Source of the DNA: Sipunculus nudus
Taxonomy: Eukaryota > Annelida > Sipuncula > Golfingiida > Sipunculidae
Length of the DNA: 64,000 nt
Reading direction: 5' to 3'
Assembly: GCA_026874595.1 (NCBI GenBank)
Contig: CM049310.1
Coordinates: forward strand, 23,598,058 to 23,662,057
Of this stretch, positions 44,601 to 56,600 are shown one piece after another; position 1 is the first letter of the stretch; each line of letters begins with the position of its first letter. The notes beneath the pieces were generated by a model. The model was not told the origin of the DNA, ran no database searches, and saw only the letters and a list, made by a program, of their open reading frames with translations. Made by a program: the position numbers and the translations under genes.

Positions 44601-47600
44601 CTTTGATTTACAGGGACCCCCGGGACAAGTGGGAGCACAAGGCCCACCAGGTGATGATGGAGACAAGGTCAGTAAGAATGTCTCTTCTGTAAGAGCTACA
44701 TTGATTAAACCTCATATTGTTAAATGATATTGTCTTTCCTGTCTGCCGTATGAGAGCCACATTGATTAAACCTCCTGTTGATAAATTATGTTTATCATTC
44801 CTGTCTGTTTGTGAGAGATACATGGATGAAATGTGTAATAGTTAGCTAAGTCATGTATTTTTGGTTTAAACCAATTTCAATTATTGTTTATCAAACCTTA
44901 AAAATGCCAGTATTACTTGTATGTGGAGAGATGATTTATTTTTTTGTTGTCTTTCATAAACAAGGGGCAACACTTTTGTATCTTATGTTAATGATCATTG
45001 GTTCAGAGCTCTACTTTAATAGTTATTAAAGTCAAAGAATGACCATGATCAGAACTGATAATCAACAGAGAGTATCATTTTGGTTGTAGGGAGAAGTAGG
45101 ACCTGCTGGAGAGAAAGGAGAGAAGGGTTCAGCCGGAGAAACGGTAAGTGTTCATTTGTTAATCAGATACCTCAAACCAAGAGAGTTTAATACTTGAAGC
45201 ATGATACTCAACTCATTTGAGGGGTTTAACTGTGATAGAACACAATCGTTTGAGCTAAATCATATATTTTCAGCTTTATTGTTTATTTAACACTGATGTA
45301 TTAATTTGTATAAAGTGTATATATAATATGCATACCAGTATACTTATATAAACTCACTTCTGCCCAAACAAAGTTGTTATGACATTAAAATCTTGGATCA
45401 GGTTGAATATGGTGTAAAATGTATTGTTCATTTTGTAATAAATTGCTAATTGTATCGCCAGACATAGTCTGGAGATACTATGGTTTAGGCACGGTCGGCC
45501 GCCGCCGCCGCCGCAGAGATTTCTTTTGGACACAATAACTCAAAAAATATTTCACGGATCTTTACCAAACTTGGTATATGTATAAATATGGGTGAGAGGA
45601 CGACGCCTATTTAAAATGAGGTCATGACCTCAACTAGGAGAGTGACCTTGACCTTGAATAGGTACAATTGTGGGGAAAATCACACAAATTCTTAAATATC
45701 TCAAGAAAACTTGCATGGATTGATCCCAAAATCAAGTTGATCGAAGATCATGGATAGGGTTGTCATGTTCCAGAAACTTGTGGCGCCACCTATTATTCTT
45801 TACTTGTTTTCATGCCGTTTAATATCCCCAAAATTGCTACTTGACAGTACTGTGAGCATTATAAGTCAAAAACTAATGGACAGATTTCTTTCATATTATG
45901 CAGATACATAGATATGGGTTATGGGATGATGTTTATTTAAATTGGGGCCATGACCTTTCCTATGAGAGTGGCCTTGACCTTGAATATTGCCATATATGGT
46001 GAAAATCACACAAAATCATTAATTTCTCAATAAGGGATGCATGCATTGGTCCAAAAATCAACTTGACCGAAGATCTTGGATAGTAATGTCATGTACCGGA
46101 AACAGGTGGCGCCACCTGTTATTCTTTTACTTGTTTTCGTGCCGTTTAATACCCCATCATTGCCACTTAACAGTACATTTATAACCTGTGAGCATTATAA
46201 GTCAAAAACTAATGGACAGATTTCTTTCATATTATGCATATACATAGACATGGGTTATGGGATGATGTATATATAAATTGGGGTCATGACCTTTCCTATT
46301 AGAGTGGCCTTGACCTTGAATATTGCCATATATGGTGAAAAATTACACAAAATCATTAATATCTCAATAAGGGATGCATGCATTGGTCCAAAAATCAACA
46401 TGTTCGAAGATCTTGGAAAGTATTGTCATGTACCGGAAACAGGTGGCGCCACCTGTTATTCTTTTACTTGTTTTGTGCCGTTTAATACCCCATCATTGCC
46501 ATTTATCAGTACTGTGAGCATTATAAGTCAAAAACTAATGGACAAATTTCTTTCATATTATTAGACATGGGTTAGGGGATGATGTATATTGAAATTTGGA
46601 TCATGACCTTTTCTATGAGAATGACCTTTTCTATGAGTGTGGTCTGATATTAATTGTTGCTGAAGATGGGGGCCTATTCTTAAAGGGGGTAGGGGGATTA
46701 ATTGTCTGGCGATACTATGGCACCTGCGGTGCCAAGAAATATCTAGTTCATGTTGTATTTTTTGTAATATTCTCTATGGTCAGAACATTAACTATAGTAC
46801 TACCTCAGTTACTGTTTGTTAACATATGCTGAAGAAGGATCTTGTCTTCCACAGGGACCTGAAGGACCACCAGGACCTGTCGGGCAGCCTGGCTTGGCCG
46901 GCTCGCCAGTAAGTACTTTATTATAATTCTGTTAACTGTAAGTTAGCCTCGGGTGGCCATATGTCTTCATTTTAAACATGTTTATGAGCCATGTGTGATC
47001 ACTTTGTGGGTAAGTTCTTCATCCTAATCAGATTCATGATTAGCCATGCATGACCACTTTACATGCAGGTAAGTGTTTCTTTGTGATAATGTTTAACTTG
47101 AAGCCTAGAGTGACCATCTTGTCATATATACTTTTATTTCATAAGGATCCACAGTATTATGAATAAATTAATATGTTAATATAGCTGTCTTTGAAGTGTC
47201 TCAGTATATCAGTTTATATTCTTTGCCCACTCATAGTACTAGCTGTTTTAATTTGGACTTAACTTTCTATTGATTTTAAAGTTTTATTACTATTGCCAAG
47301 AAGATTTCATGTGATCTTTGGTGTATTTGTTTGTCAGAAGGATTATACAAAAACTAATGAACTGTTTTCCTCAAAACTTTGTGGAAGACAGGGCATGGGC
47401 CTGAGAAGATCCTATTACATATTGAGTGGATCTGGATAAAGGAGTGGATTGTTTTGACTTGACAGAGGAATGTGTTGTACTGAGTGCTGTTCTAGTTTTC
47501 ATGTCATCTCTGTTTGTAGGGACCAAGGGGAGAACGAGGAGAAAAAGGACCACAAGGTGTCACAGGAATCAAGGTAACATTCATCTACTGCTGTCATGAA

Positions 47601-50600
47601 AAAAATAATGTAATTAAAAAAAAATGTGTGGTTTATAGTTCTCTTGTAAATACGCACTGTGTCAGAGCTATTGCCAAAAATTTTTGGAAAAATTTTCCTG
47701 TACATTTAAAATTTAAATATTTTATAAAGAAACTTAGGCTGACATGGGTCAAAACCAATGTTAGTTGAAAATGACATTTAATTATTAAGTTTTTTTCTCA
47801 TCAGGCATAATTGTGGTAAAATTTCCATTGATTAACCCATTGTGTTTTCTTATGCAGCCATGGGATTTTAAATGGTTGAATGTTGAATATGGTAAATTAT
47901 TACCTCTGTTTTCTGTATTTATTTTGTAACTAAGTGTATATCTGATGGTCTTTGCTGAGGTCATTTTTTGCATCACTGTACTCATAAAATCAAAGTTAAT
48001 GGATTCACCTTAGCTCTTACTAACTGACTTTTGGATGACTTAAAAACTGACAAAGGATTTGCTTATTACAGAAGATAATGCCTATAATCTCTTTGTATGT
48101 TAAAAATTTTCTTGGTAAGGAGCAGATTTGCATATCTGCTCATCATTCAGAATGGACATATTTCTTCCACTGGTCAAGATGCACCCCTGCTATGAGTTTG
48201 TCAGTATGCAGTAAGTGTTTCCTTTGGCTATGTGTCACTTGATATTTTTTGTTTCAGGGATCAACAGGTCCACGAGGCTTCCCTGGATCTCCTGGGGCAG
48301 CAGGAGCACAGGGACCACCTGGTGGTATCGGACCAAAGGGTGTGCCCGGAGACACTGGAAAACCTGTAAGAAAATACTTGTTAATCCCAAACAAATTCAT
48401 ATTGGTTTCACTTTACTGTTTTTCCATGCATGGTGTTCTCATGAAAAATATAACAGTTGTATATTCTTGAGTGTTTGATCAGAATGTAATGTAACATAGG
48501 ATCATAGGTCATATTTATGTACATTTAGTGAGTTTAAAACATGAAACTGTATTTTTTATTCATAAAAAAAACTTATTATTTTACACTTTTCACTTTAATT
48601 TGACAGGGTGACCCAGGTCAACAAGGATCAACAGGACCCTCAGGAGTACCAGGTGTTCCAGTAAGTGTCTCTGATTTAAACTAACCCCAGGCCATTATTT
48701 ATCCAGAAAAATGTAACAGGACATGATGTACCCAGATAAAATGTCACATGTCATTGTATACCCAGACAAAATGTCACATCATATGATGTACCAAGACAAA
48801 ATGTCATATCACATGATGTAACCCAATAAAATGTCACAAAGCATTGTGTACCTAGACAAAATGAAACAAGATGTGATGTACCAAGACAAAATGGCATTAG
48901 AAATGATGTACACAAAATGGCACTAGACATTATATACCCAGACAAAATGTAACAGGGCATGATGTACCAAAAATGCAACAAGGCATGATGTATTCAGAAA
49001 AAAATGACACAGCATGATATACACGGGCAAAAAGGCAGAAGACACACTGTACCCAAACAAAATGGCACAAGGCATTATGTACTAAGATAAAATGAAACAA
49101 GACATGCTATACCCAGGCAAAATGGCAGAGAACATGCTGTACCCAGGCAAAATGGCAGAGAACATGCTGTACCCAGGCAAAATGGCAGAGAACATGCTGT
49201 ATCCAGGCCAAATGGTAGAGGACACGCTGTATCCAGGCCAAATGGCAGAGGACATGCTGTACCCAGGCAAAATGGCAGAGGACATGCTGTACCCAGGCAA
49301 AATGGCAGAGGACATGCTGTACCCAGGCAAAATGGCAGAGGACATGCTGTACCTAGGCAAAATGGCAGAGCACATGCTGTACCCAGACAAAATGACACAG
49401 GGCATGATGTACCCAGACAAAATGGCAGAGGACATGCTGTACCCAGGCAAAATGGCAGAGAACATGCTGTACCGAGGCAAAATGGCAGAGAACATGCTGT
49501 ACCCAGGCCAAATTGCAGAGAACAGGCTGTACCCAGGCAAAATGGCAGAGGGCATGATTTACCCAGACAAAATGACATAGGACATGCTGTACCCAGACAA
49601 AATGACAGAGGACATGCTGTACCCAGACAAAATGACACAGGGCATGATGTACCCAGACAAAATGACAAAGGACATGCTGTACCCAGACAAAATGACACAG
49701 GGCATGATGTACCCAGACAAAATGACATAGGACATGCTGTGCCCATACAAAATGACACAGGACATGCTGTACCCAGACAAAATGACACAGGGCATGATGT
49801 ACCCAGACAAAATGACATAGGACATGCTGTACCCAGGCAAAATGGCAGAGGACATGCTGTACCCAGACAAAATGACATAGGGTATGATGTACCCAGACAA
49901 AATGACACAGGACATGATGTACCCCGACAGAATGTAACAGTACATGATTTACCCATTAAACATGGCACAGTCATGTATGTCTGTGAGAACATTTATACAG
50001 ATCCTTAATATATTTAGATATATATATTTATTTATTGTTGCATTTGTCCTCACTTCAGTATGACAAGCTAAGTATCCTTGTCTAGGAAATCCTGAAATGT
50101 TTTGAGTCTCACATTTGCATTAAATTTTTTAGTACCATATTACTGGTATCGTAAAAAGACAGTCTGTATTGAAACAACAAATTTAATCCTACATTTACAT
50201 TTCATTGATAATCTGTTGTAATGATTATCATTTTGTATGTTTATAAATGTATATTATTCAATATACTAAATATTTTGAAATTGTTGTTCCACTTTAGGGC
50301 CCTACTGGTCCTGTAGGACCACCAGGCAGGGAGGGTCCTCAAGGACAAAAGGGAGATTCTGGTACCCGTGGCAACCCAGGACCACCAGGAGCCCAGGGAC
50401 CACCAGTAAGTCACATTTTATGATGTTTTCATTCAATGTTGATTACATTTACACAAAGGTACGGACCTGTGAAGAGGAGTGTAATGAAATTGTAAATTTA
50501 GAATATTATTTTAGAGCTGTCCAAACAGCTGTAACAACTGTGATATCATATTGACATGAGAGTGTAATTTTTTTGTTCTGTGTAATTCAGTGAGCTGTCA

Positions 50601-53600
50601 CAGTCACCTTCGATGCACTCCTCTGGTAGATACTCTGTCCAATCTATTTACAAATCTAGGCATCACCAAATTCTTATCTCGCATATATGTATAAATGAAT
50701 ATTATATCTGATCAGTAATGTTGATTTATAATGATAAAAACAAGAAAGTTAATGACAGGAAAATAAAAAATAAATATTGTGTATGTGTGTAAAGCTCTTT
50801 TCAGTGATACCTGTTTGATTTATTTGATGTAGGGCCCACCAGGAAAAGAAGGCCAGAAGGGAGAGATGGGACCAGAGGGAACAAGAGGTGCCATCGGGGA
50901 GCGAGGACCAGCAGGCCAGCTGGGACAGAAGGGACACAGGGTAAGGTCAACCAGCCAGAGTAGTCACCTTAACAAAGTCTACTATAAACCTCCAGATTAA
51001 GGATCTTAAAACTGTTCATCAGTGTACTGGTGTCATAATTTCATATCATGTACATGTGGTTATTTTATTTAGTTAGTTAATTATTATGTCACCTGGGTGT
51101 TATAGGAGATGTTTGGGAAGTTATACAAATATTTCTGTGTGTAAACTGTTTACTACCAATGTTCCTTGTATGCATTTTCAATTTTCAGTGAATTGATAAA
51201 AGGGATGATCATTACGTAAGTTTTGCTTGTATTACTTAGTTTGGGAATGTATGATTATTTTTTTAGATGAGGTTTTCATAGTCCGATTGATTTCTGCCCC
51301 AGACAATTTTCTTAACCCCACTGAGTTTCTTAGTCTTTTGGGTCATACATCAGACAGTTCTCTCAGCCCCCCTGGGTTGTACCCAGTCAGTTCTCTCAGC
51401 CCCATTGGGTTGTACCACAGATAGTTGTCTCAGCCCCATTGGGTCTTACACAAGACAGTTCTCTAAGCCCCATAGGGTTGTACCCAGACAGTTAGTTCTC
51501 TTAAACCCATTGGGTTGTACCCCGAACAGTTCTCTCAGCCCGAATGGGTTATACCCAAGACAGTTCTCACTGATCCCTTGGATTGTACCAAAAGTTCTCT
51601 CAGCCCCATTGGGTTTTACCCCAAACAGTTCTCTCAGCCCCATTGGGTTGACCCCATACAGCTCTCTCAGCCCATTCGGGTTGTACCCAGGCAATTCTCT
51701 CAGCCTCATTGGGTTGTACCCAGACAGTTATCTTAGCCCCATTGGGTTGTACCCCATACAGTTTTCTCAGCCCCATTTGTTTGTACCCCAGACAGTTCTC
51801 TCAGCCCCATTGGGTTGTACCCAGACAGTTCTATCAGACCCATTTGGTTGTACCCTAGTCAGTTATCTTAGCCCCATCAGGTTTTACCCCAAACAGTTCT
51901 CTCAGCCCCATAGGGTAGTTCCCAGACAGTTCTCTCAGCCCCATTGGGTTGTACCCCAGACAATTCTCTCAGCCCCATTAGGTTGTACCCCAGACAGTTC
52001 TCTCAGCCCCATTGGGTTGTACCCCAGACAATTCTCTCAGCCCCATTGGGTTGTACCCCAGACAGTTCTCTCAGCGTCATTGGGTTGTACCCCAACCAGT
52101 TCTCACAGACCCCTTGGATTGTACCCAGACAGTTCTCTTAGCCCCATCATGTTGTACCCCAAACAGTTCTCTCAGCCCTATTGGGTTGTATCCCAGACAG
52201 TTCTCTCAGCCCCATTGGGTTGTACCTCAGAGAGTACTCTCAGCCCTATTGGGTTGTACCCAAGACAGTTCTCTCAGCCCCACTTAATTGTGGTCCTGAC
52301 AGTTTTCTCAATCACACTTTTAGTAACTGGACTTGTTACAACCTTGTGTCTATTCAGTCTGACTTTTCCATTTATTTGCTGATCTTTAAAAAAATGTTCA
52401 CATCATTTAATTGTTATTACAGGGCCCAATAGGTTTCCCAGGAACACCAGGAGAACCAGGTGCTGCTGGAGCCAAGGTAAGGCATGCTTCACACTGAGAC
52501 ATAACTGTTTGTTTAATGGTATATTACCACCAGCATGCCATCAGAACAGATAAGGCTTTCCCAAGGTTATGTCTGTGTCATGATAGGCTACTTCATGGAT
52601 CAATGCTTTTCCACCATTATTGTCATAACCATATTATTGTTGTTTTTCTTAATCAGACTGACCCCTCACATCTATAATTATCAATACATAATGAAGAATA
52701 ATAATATTGTTATTGTTGTTTTTCTTTATCAGACTGACCCCTCACATCTATAATTATCAATACATAATGAAGAATAATAATATTGTTATTGTTGATTTTC
52801 TTTATCAGACTTACTCCTCGCATCTGTAATTATCAATACATAATGAAGAATAATAATATTATTATTGTTGATTTTCTTTATCAAACTGACCCCACACATC
52901 TATAATTATCAATACATATTGAAGAATAATAATATTGTTATTGTTGTTTTTCTTTATCAGACTGACCCCTCACATCTATAATTATCAATACATCATGAAG
53001 AATAATAATATTGTTATTGTTGATTTTCTTTATCAGACTTACTCCTCGCATCTATTATTATCAATACATAATGAAGAATAATAATATTGTTATTGTTGAT
53101 TTTCTTTATCAGACTTACTCCTCGCATCTATAATTATCAATACATAATGAAGAATAATAATATTGTTATTGTTGTTTTTCTTTATCAGACTGACCCCTCA
53201 CATCTATTATTATCAATAAATAATGAAGAATTATTATCTTGTTATTGTTCTTTTTCTTTATCAGACTTACCCCTCACATGCATTATTATCCATAAGTACT
53301 GAAAAATTATGATTTTGTTTGCTCTTGTTTTTTCTTTGCAAGACTTCTGCTTACATTTTTGTTTTAGTGGAAATAAAGATTACAGCTATATTCATGTATT
53401 ATGATTTCAGGGAGAGCAAGGAGTTCCAGGAAACCCAGGCAAGCGAGGACAGAGAGGACCATTGGTGGGTAAACATTACCTCTGATAACAAGTCCTATAA
53501 TACTAACAGTCATCTTGATGTTAGCACTGGCTGTTATATCAAAAGTGTCTAACAAACAGTTTACCAAGTTCGCACACATTGTTCAACCTTAAATGGTAGC

Positions 53601-56600
53601 TTAGCTTACACACCTTTAGACACAAGTACCATAAGGCAGAGATTTTTATGTTTACGAGTAAAACCACATACAATCCTGTCATAGGATGTTGTAGAGGTTA
53701 ATAAGTCACCATGACCTGGTTTAAATATCATGCAGTTAAATTAACCAGAGGACAGAAATATGCACAGCTAATAAAGTGATATCATAGCCATTGAAACTAT
53801 AGGAATCTTAATAAAATGGATTATTTGTTCAAAAACCTCCAGAAGCTGTTGCATTGGCTCAGTTTCTCGAATCAACTTTAAGACAAATGGACCACTTGTT
53901 TACTGACTATTTATAATTCCTTCACAATGAAGTTGCAGGAAGAAATATAGTAACACCTCCATACGTGGTCTATCTGTTAGGCCGTCTGCCTGTCCGTCTG
54001 CCCAGAATGGCTTGTTGACCGATTTTAAACCAAGCCATTTAACCAAAACCTTTCTTCTTATGCTTTTGGTTCACCCTTCAACAGATCAAGAACCCTATCA
54101 GTTTTGATGTCAAAGGTCAAAGCCACAGACCCACTTCTGGAATAAGATTGTGGACCCACTTTAAGCCAAACTATTTGACCAAAACCTTTCATCTTTCACA
54201 TATAGCTCTTCCACCCTCGGATCAAGAACCCTTTTGATTTTTAGGTCAAGGTTTCAGAGGTCAAGGCCTTTTGACTTGCTTTTTAAAAAAAGCTTATGGA
54301 CACATTTGATTCCGAATTGTTTGACAAAAACCTTATATCTTTCACATATTGCTCACGCACGCACAAATGAAGAACTTTTTTGAGTTTGAGGTCAAAGGTT
54401 AAGGTCACAGAGCTGCCCTCTTTATTCTCACACTGTGTAATACACCCAGTATAATAATGCTCCAATGCAAGGGGATACTCTGCTTTTCAATGCCCTTGTT
54501 TTGTATTGTATTATATTGTTTTGATTCTTCTATCCAGTTGTTCAGTACTTTTACTATAATTTAACCTTTGGGGAAATCTAACTTAAAAAAGAGGTTTCTA
54601 TATGTAAATATTGAAATCATAGGTTTGAAAAAAGCTGTACAAACTTGTGGCATTTAAAAAATAACATTAAAGAAGAATGCCCTAGTATCTTAATTACCTC
54701 ATTATTTCAAACCTGGCAAATTTCAAAATATAAAAACTTTTAGACCTTGTCTTTTTATATCTTCAGCATCCATACAAATTCAGCTTTATTAAGTTTCATG
54801 ATCTCATATTTCTCATTTATATTACAAGTAATATCCAAAATTTTTCATGGTAGTTCTGTTCAGTCAGGATTAGCTGATATTCCCTGATGTTACCTTTGAC
54901 AAAGGCGTATCAAAGTTGAATGCTGTAAAAATCCTTTATATCTATTTCTGACCACTGGTTTTGTTAACAAACTGTCCTCATTTTGAAAGTTTTAGCTAAA
55001 AGCCAGTTATAACTGTATTAGTTCAATTTGTCTTACCTGTGTTTTGATTTTAGGGCCCTGCTGGGTCAATCGGAGAACCAGGAGTTCAAGGACCAAGAGG
55101 AAAAGAGGTACAGTATTTATGTTCAATTAGGTCAGTACATTCCAGGAGTTTTAAACCCTTATAGTTATACATTGTGGTAAGATGTTTGCTTTTCATATGT
55201 AGACAATTAAGAAGTCAACGACAGTCCATATCTTTTGTAACAGTAAAAGTCTATAATCAATACTCATGAATTTGTGTAATAACAAATTTTGTGATTTTAA
55301 ATATTAGTTTTTTTGTGAAGATAGTCCATATGAACTGATGGCATTTATCCATCTACATTAAAAAAAAGAGCAGATACATGTCTGGTATTCTCAGATTGTC
55401 TGAACTGTTAACAGGCCTTACAGAGCAGATTCAGTCAGACAAAAAGCTGCTTCATGAGCTTATCAGTTTATAATATGTATATAGAATTGTTAAGAAATTT
55501 CAGATACACATTTTGATTTTGCTCAGGGCCCTGTGGGACCACCGGGACCACAAGGAGAAATAGGAACTCCAGGAGAAAAGGGAGATCGTGGAGAGCGTGG
55601 AGCACCAGGCCAGAGAGGACAGCCAGGACCTCAGGTTATCTCAATATTAAATATGTCTGTAGCTGGCTGTTAAAACAGGGTTCACTCTATACTACACTAG
55701 TTTCTGGTTGTTGTTTACATGTAGTAAGACAAGTCTCCTTTAGTAATAGATTGGTTGAATGGAAAACAAAAATTTTTTTTTTTCATAAAAATTCATGACT
55801 GCTTGAACTTTAAAACATGATCATCTTATTAATCATGGTTTTTGAAGGTAATCTTCTGTCCCAGGAGACAATGATAGCATGATTGTCAGTCTAGCAGTCT
55901 TTATGCAGTGTTAGTGGTTACTGTGTGGACCCACTCTGGCATATGATGATAAAAATGTTTTGTTTACTTGTATAAACAACTTGCAGGTTACACCATGAGA
56001 TACAGGTGTACCAGGTACCACTGTTCCATTGGCAGTTACACTCAGAGATCAATATCTCCATAACCCAGTTGATTGTAAATATCTAACAGTGAATTCTTGG
56101 TTACAAATCAGAAATGTGTAATTATTTTAAACAAATTTAAGTAAAAATATGGTTTTTCTCGAGAGCTGTTATTTAAGACATCATTTGTCAGGTGAAGCTT
56201 TGTATGCCTTGTAACAGATATCTTATTATTTCCACAGGGACCAGTTGGACCAGTGGGACCAAATGGAGCACAAGGATTGCCAGGACCAGCTGTGAGTGAT
56301 CTGACTTTGTGTTTATCGTTATGTTATATGATCAAATCTTTCATTTTAAGGTCAATATGGAAGTTTTGTTGTCTCTATTGTAAGGCTGTAACTTTAAAAA
56401 AATCCGAAGTAATTGAAATATGACAATCTTTGCAGGTCATTTAATTTGCTTATGTTAGATATATAAAACAATAATTTAACACTAATTTATTTTGAGCATA
56501 GATATATTACTTTGTCCATAATCAATCAAATACAGAAAATGAATCTCTATTAATACAGTAAATGAAACATGTCTCATTTTGATGTGTCACAAAGATATGG

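Noticed and set aside
49075-49992. 305-codon antisense frame as a Cys-rich repetitive gene
   Set aside because: It is produced by the 30-bp period; neighbouring frames are open too and it lies within an intron with good flanking collagen exons.
51405-52382. 325-codon sense frame as a separate gene or giant exon
   Set aside because: It is a minisatellite product with no splice sites that would join it in frame to the Gly-X-Y pattern.
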